This document shows, piece by piece, positions 49,277 through 58,159 of a stretch of DNA of 64,000 nucleotides (the first letter of the stretch is position 1; the number at the start of each line of letters is the position of its first letter). Below the pieces are notes generated by a model. The model saw only the letters and a program-made list of their open reading frames with translations, made no database searches and was not told where the DNA came from. The translations under genes and the position numbers were made by a program. The stretch comes from Streptomyces sp. A1277 (GTDB lineage: Bacteria; Actinomycetota; Actinomycetes; Streptomycetales; Streptomycetaceae), in NCBI RefSeq assembly GCF_004795015.1, contig NZ_SSBI01000048.1, forward strand, positions 1 through 64,000, read 5' to 3'.

Positions 49277-49708
49277 ATGTCATCGCTCTCCCCTCAACCC
49301 TCGCAGGAACCCGGAACGAGCGCCGCGGGACAGGACCGGTCAGCCGGCGAACTGCTGGCCGCGGTGACGTCGGATGTGCAGACGTTGTTCCAGCAGGAGG
49401 TCGAGCTGGCCAAGACCGAGATCCGCGAGGAGGCCGCCAAGGCGGGCAAGGCCGCCGGGATGTTCGGCGGAGCGGGATTCGCCGGATACATGGTGGCGCT
49501 GTTTCTGTCGCTGGCGGCCGTGTTCGGGCTGGCCAACGTGATGGACGCCGGCTGGGCGGCGCTGATCGTCACCGCGGTATGGGCGGTGGTCGGCGCTGTG
49601 CTCTTCGCGATGGGCCGCTCGCGGATGCGGAAGGTCTCGCCCAAGCCGGAGCAGACGGTTCAGACACTGAAGGAGGACGCACAGTGGGTACGTCACCCGA
49701 ACAAGTAA
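49277..49708 (+). CDS. Actinobacterial holin-X / phage holin III (DUF1469) membrane protein
   Basis: 143 residues. An N-terminal helix, LLAAVTSDVQTLFQQEVELA followed by KTEIREEA, precedes two transmembrane helices (about 53-76 and 83-105). This is the DUF1469/PF07332 signature. Despite the name these are chromosomal envelope proteins, not lysis proteins. ATG 49277 is 1 bp after the previous stop. The DUF3618 gene begins 25 bp before this one ends. Confidence 0.9.
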   Translation: MSSLSPQPSQEPGTSAAGQDRSAGELLAAVTSDVQTLFQQEVELAKTEIREEAAKAGKAAGMFGGAGFAGYMVALFLSLAAVFGLANVMDAGWAALIVTAVWAVVGAVLFAMGRSRMRKVSPKPEQTVQTLKEDAQWVRHPNK

Positions 49709-50331
49709 GGGCCGACATCGACGCGACGCGCGACAGGCTGGCGCAGAACGTCGACGCACTGGCCGATCACACCAGCCCGAAGCGGATGGTGCAGCGCCGT
49801 ACCGACCGGGTGCGCTCGGCGGCGACGGGGCTACGGCACCGGGTCATGGGGGCTGCGTCGGACACCGGCAGCCAGGCTGCCGAGCGGACGCGGCAGGTCA
49901 CCCAGTCGGCTCAGGAGAGCGCCGGGCAGGTGGGCGACGCGGTCAAGGAGGCCCCGGAGAAGACCATGCGGCAGACCCAGGGCAACCCCCTGGCGGCAGG
50001 GCTGATCGCCTTCGGCGCCGGGCTGCTCGCAGCCTCCCTCCTCCCCGAATCCCCAGCCGAGCAGCAGGCGGCGAGCCGGATCGCAGACCAGGCGGGTGAG
50101 GCCATCGAGCCGGTCAAGCAAGCCGCCGTCGAATCCGCGCAGCACCTGAAGGAGGACGTCACCGAGGCGGCGAAGCACGCCTCGGAACAGGTCAAGGACA
50201 CGGCCGCGGACGCAGCCAGCACCACACGCGAGGAAGCACGCAGCCAGGCCACACAGGTCACCGAGCAGGCCCGCGAATCCGGACAGCGGGTCGCCGACGA
50301 AGCCCGCGACCGAGACCCGGATGCTCAGTAG
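49684..50331 (+). CDS. DUF3618 family protein
   Basis: 215 residues. The N-terminus, SPEQVRADIDATRDRLAQNV and DALADHTSPKRMVQRR, is the DUF3618 signature. One hydrophobic segment (GNPLAAGLIAFGAGLLAASL, about 100-119) is followed by a long amphipathic Ala/Glu/Lys region like that of the 48613 protein. AAGGAGGA precedes GTG 49684, which lies inside the holin gene. Holin-III plus DUF3618 is a conserved actinobacterial pair of unknown function, probably membrane-associated stress proteins. Confidence 0.9.
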   Translation: MGTSPEQVRADIDATRDRLAQNVDALADHTSPKRMVQRRTDRVRSAATGLRHRVMGAASDTGSQAAERTRQVTQSAQESAGQVGDAVKEAPEKTMRQTQGNPLAAGLIAFGAGLLAASLLPESPAEQQAASRIADQAGEAIEPVKQAAVESAQHLKEDVTEAAKHASEQVKDTAADAASTTREEARSQATQVTEQARESGQRVADEARDRDPDAQ

Positions 50332-50380
50332 TCCCTGTGCCGGGGCGCACCGCCTCCGTGGCAAGGGCGTCCCGGCGCCC

Positions 50381-50405
50381 CACGGGCTGCCCGCGGCAGC
50401 CCGTG
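50381..50405 (+). terminator. Hairpin between DUF3618 and YihY genes
   Basis: An 11-bp perfect stem, CACGGGCTGCC with its complement, and a 3-nt loop. A second hairpin, GGGTCC/GGACCC, follows at 50424-50444. Together they may terminate the stress operon or attenuate read-through into the YihY gene. Confidence 0.6.
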
Positions 50406-50477
50406 GCGGCTGCCGCGCCGGCCCGGGTCCTTCCTCTCCGGACCCGTGACAGGCGGTACCGGAAGGAGGACACGACC

Positions 50478-51473
50478 ATGACGCGGAATACGCACGGCGA
50501 GGGCGGCGAGGCGGCCGCTCCCCGTACCGGGCAGGAGAACGCACAAGGGGAGCACCCGCCGGCCCATGGCCCCACCCAGGTACCCAAGCGTTCCTGGTGG
50601 GCCGCACTGAAGCGCACGGTCAAGGAGTTCAAACGGGACAACCTGACCGACTGGGCCGCCGCCCTGACCTACTACGGAGTGCTGGCGATCTTCCCGGCCA
50701 TGCTGGCCCTGCTGTCAGTCCTGGGGCTGATGGGTGCCTCCAGCATCAGGCCGCTGATCAACAATCTGGGCAGTCTGGCTCCCGGCGCAGCTCGCGACAT
50801 CATGACCAGCATGCTGCGGCAGCTGGAACACAGTCAGGGCCGAGCCGGCGTGGCGCTGATCGTCGGCATACTGATCGCGCTGTGGTCGGCCTCCGGCTAC
50901 ATCGCCGCGTTCATGCGCGCGTCCAACGCGGTGTACGACATCGGCGAAGGGCGCCCGGTGTGGAAGACCCTCCCCACCCGCCTGGTCATCACCCTCATCG
51001 TGGTAATCCTGCTGGCGCTGATCGCCATCGGCGTCGTGTTCACCGGTACGCTGGCCCAGAAGACGGGAGACGTACTCGGCGTCGGCGGGACGGCCGTGAC
51101 GGTGTGGAACATCGCCAAGTGGCCGGTGATGGTCATTCTGTTCAGCCTCATCGTGGCCCTGCTCTTCTGGGCTGCCCCCAACGTCAAACGCGGGTTCCGC
51201 TGGGTTACTCCCGGCAGTCTGCTGGCCGTGCTCATCTGGCTCGTCGCCTCCGCACTTTTCGCGCTGTACGCGGCGAACTTCTCCAACTACGACAAGACGT
51301 ACGGCAGCCTGGCCGCTGTCATCGTCTTCTTGGTCTGGCTGTGGATCTCCAACCTCGCCATTCTCCTCGGCCTTGAATTCAACGCCGAAGTGGAGCGCCA
51401 ACGCGCCATCGACAGTGGTCACCCGCCCGGCGAAGAGCCGTATGCGGAACCGCGAGACACCCGCAAACTATGA
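50478..51473 (+). CDS. YihY/virulence factor BrkB family membrane protein
   Basis: 331 residues with about six transmembrane helices. It contains FKRDNLTDWAAALTYYGVLA, YIAAFMRASNAVYDIGEGRP and NYDKTYGSLAAVIVFLVWLW, all typical of YihY/BrkB. GGAAGGAGG precedes ATG 50478. The role of the family is unclear; it is an inner-membrane protein often linked with envelope stress. The gene uses noticeably more A/T at third positions than the neighbouring genes. Confidence 0.92.
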   Translation: MTRNTHGEGGEAAAPRTGQENAQGEHPPAHGPTQVPKRSWWAALKRTVKEFKRDNLTDWAAALTYYGVLAIFPAMLALLSVLGLMGASSIRPLINNLGSLAPGAARDIMTSMLRQLEHSQGRAGVALIVGILIALWSASGYIAAFMRASNAVYDIGEGRPVWKTLPTRLVITLIVVILLALIAIGVVFTGTLAQKTGDVLGVGGTAVTVWNIAKWPVMVILFSLIVALLFWAAPNVKRGFRWVTPGSLLAVLIWLVASALFALYAANFSNYDKTYGSLAAVIVFLVWLWISNLAILLGLEFNAEVERQRAIDSGHPPGEEPYAEPRDTRKL

Positions 51474-51553
51474 ACCCCGGCGATCGCTCCCGGCAGCGGC
51501 CGTTCACGCCGGACAGGTCCCGGTCAGCTGTGCCGCGACCGTGCCGAAGTCCA

Positions 51554-51768
51554 TGGCCGAGGCGACACCCGCGCAGCCGGCGCAGTTCCGCGGGACCGGG
51601 CAGCTTCCGGGCCACTGGGGCGACCAGGTCCTGGCCTCGGGCGTCTCCACCGCCTTCCTCGCCGCAGCGGCCTTCGCCCCGGCCGCCGCGCTCACCGCGC
51701 TGTTCGTCATCCAGGTGCGCCCCTCGGACCTGGAGCGGCTGCGCGGCGGCGGCCGGCCGGGCCCGTGA
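51554..51768 (+). pseudogene. C-terminal remnant of an MFS transporter
   Basis: The region 51474-51792 has no intact gene. A plus-strand frame ends with WGDQVLASGVSTAFLAAAAF followed by APAAALTALFVIQVR, a last transmembrane helix and basic tail like those of DHA2-type MFS drug exporters. No other MFS helices are found upstream, where YihY ends at 51473. I read this as a deletion remnant. Confidence 0.5.
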
Positions 51769-51784
51769 GGACCCGGCCGCCGCC
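51745..51784. terminator. Terminator hairpin between the MFS remnant and the GH3 gene
   Basis: A perfect 12-bp stem, GGCGGCGGCCGG with its complement, encloses a 16-nt loop and overlaps the stop of the MFS remnant. It lies just beyond the minus-strand GH3 stop at 51793. Confidence 0.75.
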
Positions 51785-51792
51785 CCCGGGCG

Positions 51793-54084
51793 TCAGCCCT
51801 TGACGCTGAAGCCCGCCCGCAGCAGGTCGTCGTCGCGCGACGACGGGCCGACGAGGAGCTCGAAGGCGCCGGGCTCGACCGCCCGGCGGCCCTCGGCGTC
51901 CACCAGGCTGCACGCGGACACCGGCAGCTCGATGACGACCTCGCGCGACTCGCCGGGCGCCAGGGCGACCTGGCGGTAGGTCTTGAGCTCCTTCTCCGCC
52001 CACGTCACCGAGGTGACCGTGTCACTCACATACGCCTGCACGGTCTCCAGTGCCGGACGCTCACCCGTGTTGCTGACGAGGACGCGCGCCCGCAGTGTGT
52101 CGGCCGCGCCCAGCACGTCGGTCAGCACCTCCAGGTCCGAGTAGGCCACGGTCGTGTAGCTGAGGCCCTCCCCGAACACGAACGCCGGCCGCTGCGTCAG
52201 ATCCGCGTACCGCGAACCGTGCTGGCCGCGCAGCTGGTTGTAGTACGTCGGCTGCTGCCCCGCGTGACGGGCGAAGGACACGGGCAGCCGCCCCGAAGGC
52301 TCGACGAGGCCGAGCACCAGCTCCGCCACCGCCCGGCCGCCTTCCATGCCCGGGTTGAACGCGTGCACGATGGCCGAGGCGCGGTACGCGGACGGCGGCA
52401 GCACGAGCGGCTTCGAGCTGATGACCACCACGGTGAACGGCTTGCCCGTCGCGGCGAGCGCGTCCAGCAGCGCGATCTGCCCGCCGATCAGCTCCAGGGT
52501 CGCGGTCGAGCGCCCCTCACCGACCAGCTCGATGCGGTCGCCCACCACGGCCACGACGTGGTCGGCGGCCTCGGCCGCGGCGACCGCCTCGGCGATCAGA
52601 GCATCGGACGGCTCGGCCGGGACGACGATCTCGGGCCGGGGCTGCCCGTCCGGGAAGAAGGCCCCCTCCGGGTCCGGGCCCACCGTCAGGATGTCGGCGC
52701 CGCGCGCGTGGGTGACCGACCAGCCGGCGGGCACATGCTCCCGGAACCCGTCGAGCACGGTACGGATCATGGCGCGCGGGTGGCCGTCCGGCAGCCAGTC
52801 CGCCTGCCCCGACGATCCCGCCCAGTCCCCGAGCTGGGTCTGCGCGTCGTCGGCGTTCGGGCCGATCACGGCGACCGTGCGCGGCGCCGTACCGGTGTCC
52901 GCGACCGCGCGCCCGTCCGCGCCGGCCTCGTAGCCGCCGTCCAGCGGCAGGGTGCCGTCGTTGGCCAGCAGCACCAGGGAGCGGCGGGCCACTTCGAGGT
53001 TCAGCGCGGTGTGGTCCGCACTGCCGATGACCGCCGCCTGCCGGGCCCGGTCCGGATGGCGTGGGTTCTCGAACAGGCCCAGCTCGAACTTGAGCGTCAG
53101 GACGCGCGCGACCGCCGCGTCGATCGCCGCCTCGTCGAGCCGCCCGGCCGCTACCGCCTCCTGCGCGCCCTCGAAGAAGTCCGGCGTCGTCATCACCATG
53201 TCGTTGCCCGCCCGGACCGCTGCGGCCGCCGCCTGCGCGTGGTCGGCGAACACCTTCTGCTCCCACACCATGCGCCCGACGTTGTCCCAGTCGGTCACCA
53301 GGGTTCCGGTGTAGCCCCACTCGCCCCGCAGCACCTCGTTCAGCAGCCAGTTGTTGACCGTGACGGGGACGCCGTCCATCGACTGGTAGCCGAGCATGAA
53401 CGTACGGCAGCCCTCCCGGGCGACCCGCTCGAACGGCGGCAGGAACCACGAGCGCAGCTTGCGCCGCGAGATGTCGGCCTCGCTCGCGTCCCGGCCGCCC
53501 TGGGTCTCTGAGTAGCCCGCGAAGTGCTTGGCGCACGCCAGGACCGCCGTCGGGTCGTCCAGCCCCTCGCCCTGGTATCCGCGCACCATCGCCGAGGCCA
53601 GTTCGCCGATGAGGAACGGGTCCTCGCCGAACGTCTCGCTCACCCGCCCCCAGCGCAGGTCCCGGGTGATGCACAGCACCGGCGAGAACGTCCAGTGGAC
53701 GCCGGTCGCCGCGACCTCCACCGCCGTCGCCCGCGCGACGCGCTCCAGCAGCTCGGGGTCCCAGCTCGCGGCCATGCCGAGCTGGGTGGGGTAGATGGTG
53801 GCGCCCTCCCAGAACGAGTGCCCGTGGATGCAGTCCTCGGCCACCAGGAGCGGGATGCCCAGCCGGGTGCGCCGGGTCAGCTCGGCCGCTTCCAGGACGC
53901 GTTCGGGCGAGGCGTGCAGGATCGACCCCACGTGCATGTCCTCGATGAGGTGCCGGACCCCCTCCTTGGCGTTCAGCTGGAGCATCTGGCCGACCTTCTC
54001 GGGCAGCGTCATCCGGCCGACCAGGTCGGCGACGCGCTCCGGTACGGACAGGCGGGGGTCGAGGTAGGGCAGGGAGGAGCCCAC
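51793..54084 (-). CDS. GH3 beta-glucosidase/beta-xylosidase
   Basis: 763 residues. The N-terminal barrel has RMTLPEKVGQMLQL, GHSFWEGATIYPTQLGMAAS, KHFAGYSETQGGRD, and the nucleophile Asp265 in GTLVTDWDNVG. The second domain has VAVIGPNADDAQTQLGDWAG and NPGMEGGRAVAELVLG, and a fibronectin III-like domain ends the protein (SDTVTSVTWAEKELKTYRQV). There is no signal peptide, so it probably cleaves imported oligosaccharides in the cytoplasm. The start GTG 54084 has AAAGGAAC upstream. It is divergent from a TetR-type gene. Confidence 0.93.
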   Translation of the reverse strand: MGSSLPYLDPRLSVPERVADLVGRMTLPEKVGQMLQLNAKEGVRHLIEDMHVGSILHASPERVLEAAELTRRTRLGIPLLVAEDCIHGHSFWEGATIYPTQLGMAASWDPELLERVARATAVEVAATGVHWTFSPVLCITRDLRWGRVSETFGEDPFLIGELASAMVRGYQGEGLDDPTAVLACAKHFAGYSETQGGRDASEADISRRKLRSWFLPPFERVAREGCRTFMLGYQSMDGVPVTVNNWLLNEVLRGEWGYTGTLVTDWDNVGRMVWEQKVFADHAQAAAAAVRAGNDMVMTTPDFFEGAQEAVAAGRLDEAAIDAAVARVLTLKFELGLFENPRHPDRARQAAVIGSADHTALNLEVARRSLVLLANDGTLPLDGGYEAGADGRAVADTGTAPRTVAVIGPNADDAQTQLGDWAGSSGQADWLPDGHPRAMIRTVLDGFREHVPAGWSVTHARGADILTVGPDPEGAFFPDGQPRPEIVVPAEPSDALIAEAVAAAEAADHVVAVVGDRIELVGEGRSTATLELIGGQIALLDALAATGKPFTVVVISSKPLVLPPSAYRASAIVHAFNPGMEGGRAVAELVLGLVEPSGRLPVSFARHAGQQPTYYNQLRGQHGSRYADLTQRPAFVFGEGLSYTTVAYSDLEVLTDVLGAADTLRARVLVSNTGERPALETVQAYVSDTVTSVTWAEKELKTYRQVALAPGESREVVIELPVSACSLVDAEGRRAVEPGAFELLVGPSSRDDDLLRAGFSVKG

Positions 54085-54240
54085 GGGAGTTCCTTTCACG
54101 ACGTCGGCGACGTTCTCATCGGCGTTACGCGGAGGCAGCGCTCCGGGGTCCACCGTACGCCGAATCCCGACCGAGTGGTAAGTAAGTAATATGCAAACGT
54201 ACTCAGCGGCGCCTGCCGAGACGACCGGGGAGCGTGCCGA
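54085..54240. promoter_or_regulatory. Divergent regulatory region with an AT-rich operator candidate
   Basis: Between the GH3 and TetR genes an AT-rich island at 54174-54205 contains GAGTGGTAAGTAAGTAA, TATGC and ACGTACTC. GAGT and ACTC form the ends of an imperfect inverted repeat, with direct AAGTAAGTAA repeats inside. TAATAT/ATATTA at 54187-54192 may serve as a -10 element. It stands out against the GC-rich background. Confidence 0.5.
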
Positions 54241-54840
54241 GTGACCGGCGAGGAGCGGCGTGGTTACGCCAAGGGCCGGGCCAAACGCGAGGAGATCCTC
54301 GACCAGGCCATGGCCATGTTCGGCGAGGCCGGCTACCGGGGCGCCTCGCTGCGGGTCATCGCCACCCGCTGCGGCATCTCGCATCCCGGACTGCTGCACC
54401 ACTTCCCGACCAAGGAGTCCCTGCTGCTCGCGGTCCTCGAACACCGCGACGCCGTGGACGGTGAGTGGCTGGAGGCGGGCCGGCCCACCGGCGTCGACCG
54501 GCTGCGCCGCCTGGTCGACCTCGCGGCGCTGAACGCCCGGCGGCGCGGCATCGTCGAGCTGTTCTGCGTCCTGTCGGCCGAGGCCACCTCCGCCGACCAC
54601 CCGGCGCACGCCTACTTCGTGGAGCGGTACCGCACCTCGGTCCTGAGCACGGCGGTCTCCTATGCCGAGGCCCGCGACAAGGGCGTGCTGCGCGAGGGTA
54701 TCGCCCCCGACGCGGCGGCGCAGCAGCTGATCGCGCTGATGGACGGGCTCCAGACCCAGTGGCTCCTCGGTGGTGGCGCGACCGATATGGCGGGCGTCCT
54801 GCGGGCGCACGTGCAGGCGCAGTTGACCGTGCCGTTCTGA
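54241..54840 (+). CDS. TetR-family regulator of the divergent GH3 gene
   Basis: 199 residues. The HTH region is REEILDQAMAMFGEAGYRGA then SLRVIATRCGISHPGLLHHF and PTKESLL; the C-terminal domain ends with LMDGLQTQWLLGG, typical of the TetR_C_11-like group near sugar-hydrolase genes. Its start, GTG 54241, lies 156 bp from the GH3 start on the other strand. It probably represses the glucosidase gene and itself until a sugar ligand binds (inference). Confidence 0.9.
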   Translation: MTGEERRGYAKGRAKREEILDQAMAMFGEAGYRGASLRVIATRCGISHPGLLHHFPTKESLLLAVLEHRDAVDGEWLEAGRPTGVDRLRRLVDLAALNARRRGIVELFCVLSAEATSADHPAHAYFVERYRTSVLSTAVSYAEARDKGVLREGIAPDAAAQQLIALMDGLQTQWLLGGGATDMAGVLRAHVQAQLTVPF

Positions 54841-54904
54841 GCGGGAGCGGAAGGAGGCCCCCGCGCCGCACCTCTTTACGGGGTTGTCATGTGCCGGTAA
54901 CTTC

Positions 54905-54915
54905 CTTGCCGCAAG
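54905..54915. promoter_or_regulatory. LacI/MalR-type operator candidate upstream of the amylase gene
   Basis: CTTGCCGCAAG is a perfect inverted repeat (5-1-5), followed closely by GAGTTTTCAGCAACGTT. The element lies 160 bp upstream of the amylase ATG within the 235-bp gap 54841-55075. CTTGC/GCAAG half-sites are typical of LacI-family maltose/starch repressors in Streptomyces. No such repressor gene is in the window. Confidence 0.5.
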
Positions 54916-55075
54916 AGTTTTCAGCAACGTTCCGGCTGTGCTTACAGACGGATGATCCCCCATCGCTCGGACCTTGAGGCGCGTCAGGGTTTCCGGCGGG
55001 ACGGCGCAGGGCCCCGACCCCTGCGCCTCGGTCGCCACGGCTTCGCCGCCGCTGTGGCTCTTCCCTGGAGACACC

Positions 55076-58075
55076 ATGAAACGCACCCCTCGCCGGCTGC
55101 TGAGACGCACCCTGGCGTCCGCCGCGGCCGCCGCTGCCGTATGCGGTCTGCTGACCGCGCTGCCGGACGCCGCCGGCCTCGACGCGCAGCCCGTCGCGGC
55201 CTCCGACGCGTCCACAACTGTCTTCTACTACACGAAGACCAAGAACTGGGCCGCGTACGACCTGCATTACGCGCCGGACGGCGGTGCCTGGACCACCGTG
55301 CCGGGTGTGGCCATGGAGCCCGCCTGTACCGACTGGGTCAAGAAGACCGTCCCCCTCGCGGGCGCCGGGGGAATCCAGGCGACCTTCAACAACGGCTCGG
55401 GCGTGTGGGACAACAACGCGGGCAAGAACTACGACCTGGGCAGCGGCACCATCACCGTCAAGGACGGGGTCGTCGCCCACAGCGACCCGTGCGACGGCGC
55501 CGGTGACCCGGAACCGGGCCCCGGCCCGACCGACGGCGCGAACACCGCGTCCGTGTACTACTCCACCGCCACCGTCGGCTGGACCACCACGAATCTGCAC
55601 TACCAGCCGGCGGGCGGGTCCTGGACGGCCGTGCCCGGCGTCGGTATGGAGCCCGCCTGCACCGGCTGGGTGAGGAAGACGGTCGACCTCGGCACGGCGA
55701 CGTCGATGAAGGCCGCGTTCAACAACGGCAACGGCGTCTGGGACAACAACAACGGCGGCGACTACACGATCCCCGCCGGGGTCAGCACCGTGAAGAACCA
55801 GGCGGTCGTCAAGGACGCCAAGGACCCCTGCTCCGCCGAACCCGCCGACACCGAGGCGCCGTCCGTCCCGGCCGGCGTGACCGCGAAGGCGGACGGCGTG
55901 GCGGTCGTCCTGAGCTGGGAACCCTCCACCGACGACAACAAGGTGACGAAGTATCAGGTAACCCGCACCGGCGGTACCAAGGGCAGCACCGTCACCGATG
56001 TGACCTCGACCGTTCTCTCCGAGTCGAACCTGGAGGAGAACACCGCCTACACCTACACCGTCAAGGCGGCCGACGCGGCGGGCAACACCTCCGCCGCCTC
56101 CATGCCCGCCAAGGCGACGACCGGGTCGAAGCCGCCCGCCGCGGCGCAGGGGCAGCCGCTGGGCACCGACCCCCGCAAGGACCCGATCTACTTCGTCCTC
56201 ACCGCCCGCTTCAACGACGGGGACACCAGCAACAACCGGGGCGGCAGCCAGGACGTGAAGTCCGGCAACGCCGCCGACGACGATCCCATGTTCCGCGGGG
56301 ACTTCAAGGGCCTGGTCAACAAGCTCGACTACATCAAGGGGCTCGGCTTCTCGGCCATCTGGATCACCCCGGTCGTCCTGAACCGGTCCGACTACGACTA
56401 CCACGGCTACCACGGCTACGACTTCTACGAGGTCGACCCCCGGCTGGAGTCCGCCGGCGCCTCCTACCAGGACCTGATCAGCGCCGCCCACGCCAAGGGC
56501 ATCAAGATCTACCAGGACGTCGTCTACAACCACTCCTCGCGCTGGGGCGCCAAGGGCCTGTACACCCCGACCGTCTACGGCGTCCGCGACGAGCAGTGGA
56601 GCTGGTACTACGACGAGAAGAACGAGGGCTTCGAGTACGACGGGCTCACCGTCGACCCCAAGAGCGGCAAGTCGTACTACAACGGCGACCTGTGGTCCAC
56701 CGCCGAGCCCGCGGGCAACACCTGCCTGAACTGGGGCAAGCCCACCGGAGGGACCTCCGCCGAGGGCTACAGGATCTACAACTGCCAGTGGCCCAACCCG
56801 ACGTCGGGCATGTTCCCGAAGGAGTACTACCACACGTGCTGGCTGGGCAACTGGGAGGGCGAGGACTCCCGCTCCTGCTGGCTGCACGAGGACCTGGCCG
56901 ACTTCAACACCGAGTCCGCACCGGTGCAGAACTACCTGATCGGCGCCTACGACAAGTACATCGACATGGGCGTGGACGGCTTCCGCATCGACACCGCGGT
57001 GCACATCCCGCGCACCACCTGGAACCGCCGCTTCCTGCCCGCCATCCAGGAGCGCGTCACCCAGCGGTTCGGCGCCGGGGCCGCGAAGGACTTCCTCGTC
57101 TTCGGTGAGGTCGGCGCCTTCGTCAACGACAAGTGGAACCGCGGCTCGGTCAACCACTCCGCCCAGTTCTTCACCTGGAAGGAACGCAAGGAGTACGCCG
57201 CCGACGACGCCGAGGCCGCGCTGGAGATGTACGACTACGAGGAGCAGCTCGGCACGGGCTCCCAGCCCACCTCCACCAACGCCTTCCTGGACGGCAACGA
57301 CTACCACACGCCGGACCACAGCAAGTTCTCCGGGATGAACATCATCGACATGCGCATGCACATGAACTTCGGTGACGCCGCCAACGCGTTCAACAACGGC
57401 AAGGACTCCGACGACTCGACCAACGACGCCACCTACAACGTCGTCTACGTCGACAGCCACGACTACGGGCCCAACAAGAGCGGCGAGCGATACGCGGGCG
57501 GCACCGACGCCTGGGCCGAGAACATGTCCCTGATGTGGACCTTCCGCGGCATCCCGACCCTCTACTACGGATCGGAGATCGAGTTCCAGGCCGGCAAGCA
57601 GATCGACTGCGGCCCCACCTGCCCGCTGGCCACGACCGGCCGCGCCTACTACGGCGACCACCTCGCCGGCAACGTGACCGCCTCGGAGTTCTCCCAGGTC
57701 GACTCCGCCTCCGGCGAGGTCGCCAACACCCTGTCCGAGCCCCTGGTCAAGCACCTCCAGCGGCTCAACCAGATCCGCCGGGCCGTGCCCGCCCTGCAGA
57801 TGGGCCAGTACTCCACCCAGGGCATCACCGGCCAGATGGCGTACAAGCGCCGCTACACCAGCGGCTCGACCGACAGCTTCGCGCTCGTCACCGTCACGGG
57901 CGGCGCCTCGTACACCGGCATCCCCAACGGCACGTACAAGGACGCCGTCACCGGCGACACCCGCATCGTCACCGACGGAAAGCTCACCGTCACCGCCCCG
58001 GGCAAGGGCAACATGCGCGTCTACGTGCTCAACGGCCCCGGCAGGATCGGCACCGCCGGCCCCTACCTGAAGTAA
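55076..58075 (+). CDS. Secreted modular alpha-amylase: CBM25-CBM25-FN3-GH13
   Basis: 999 residues. The signal peptide is MKRTPRRLLRRTLASAAAAA plus a hydrophobic core, cleaved near residue 42. Two starch-binding modules follow (about 45-135 and 155-250), each with a Trp-rich start (TKTKNWAAYDLHYAPDGG; TATVGWTTTNLHYQPAGG) and FNNGxGVWDNN. Next is a fibronectin III domain (about 258-345), then the GH13 barrel: DPIYFVLTARFNDGD, VVYNHSSRWG, nucleophile Asp639 (GFRIDTAVH), acid/base Glu678 (VFGEVGAF) and Asp796 (VDSHDYGP). It hydrolyses alpha-1,4 links in starch or glycogen outside the cell. I chose ATG 55076, with GGAG 6 nt upstream. Confidence 0.95.
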   Translation: MKRTPRRLLRRTLASAAAAAAVCGLLTALPDAAGLDAQPVAASDASTTVFYYTKTKNWAAYDLHYAPDGGAWTTVPGVAMEPACTDWVKKTVPLAGAGGIQATFNNGSGVWDNNAGKNYDLGSGTITVKDGVVAHSDPCDGAGDPEPGPGPTDGANTASVYYSTATVGWTTTNLHYQPAGGSWTAVPGVGMEPACTGWVRKTVDLGTATSMKAAFNNGNGVWDNNNGGDYTIPAGVSTVKNQAVVKDAKDPCSAEPADTEAPSVPAGVTAKADGVAVVLSWEPSTDDNKVTKYQVTRTGGTKGSTVTDVTSTVLSESNLEENTAYTYTVKAADAAGNTSAASMPAKATTGSKPPAAAQGQPLGTDPRKDPIYFVLTARFNDGDTSNNRGGSQDVKSGNAADDDPMFRGDFKGLVNKLDYIKGLGFSAIWITPVVLNRSDYDYHGYHGYDFYEVDPRLESAGASYQDLISAAHAKGIKIYQDVVYNHSSRWGAKGLYTPTVYGVRDEQWSWYYDEKNEGFEYDGLTVDPKSGKSYYNGDLWSTAEPAGNTCLNWGKPTGGTSAEGYRIYNCQWPNPTSGMFPKEYYHTCWLGNWEGEDSRSCWLHEDLADFNTESAPVQNYLIGAYDKYIDMGVDGFRIDTAVHIPRTTWNRRFLPAIQERVTQRFGAGAAKDFLVFGEVGAFVNDKWNRGSVNHSAQFFTWKERKEYAADDAEAALEMYDYEEQLGTGSQPTSTNAFLDGNDYHTPDHSKFSGMNIIDMRMHMNFGDAANAFNNGKDSDDSTNDATYNVVYVDSHDYGPNKSGERYAGGTDAWAENMSLMWTFRGIPTLYYGSEIEFQAGKQIDCGPTCPLATTGRAYYGDHLAGNVTASEFSQVDSASGEVANTLSEPLVKHLQRLNQIRRAVPALQMGQYSTQGITGQMAYKRRYTSGSTDSFALVTVTGGASYTGIPNGTYKDAVTGDTRIVTDGKLTVTAPGKGNMRVYVLNGPGRIGTAGPYLK

Positions 58076-58096
58076 CCCGTACGGTCTCGCACGCAC

Positions 58097-58138
58097 AGGC
58101 GCCCCGGCCGTCCCGGTTCTCCGGGCGCCGGGGCGCCT
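58097..58138. terminator. Nested bidirectional terminator hairpin
   Basis: An 11-bp stem, AGGCGCCCCGG with its complement, encloses a second 5-bp hairpin CCCGG-TTCT-CCGGG. It lies between the converging amylase (ends 58075) and sugar kinase (ends 58160) genes. Confidence 0.8.
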
Positions 58139-58159
58139 CCGTGCCGCCAGCCGCCGGGG

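Noticed and set aside
49277..49708. Prophage remnant because of the holin annotation
   Set aside because: The holin-III/DUF1469 family with DUF3618 is a normal chromosomal actinobacterial set. No other phage genes are nearby.
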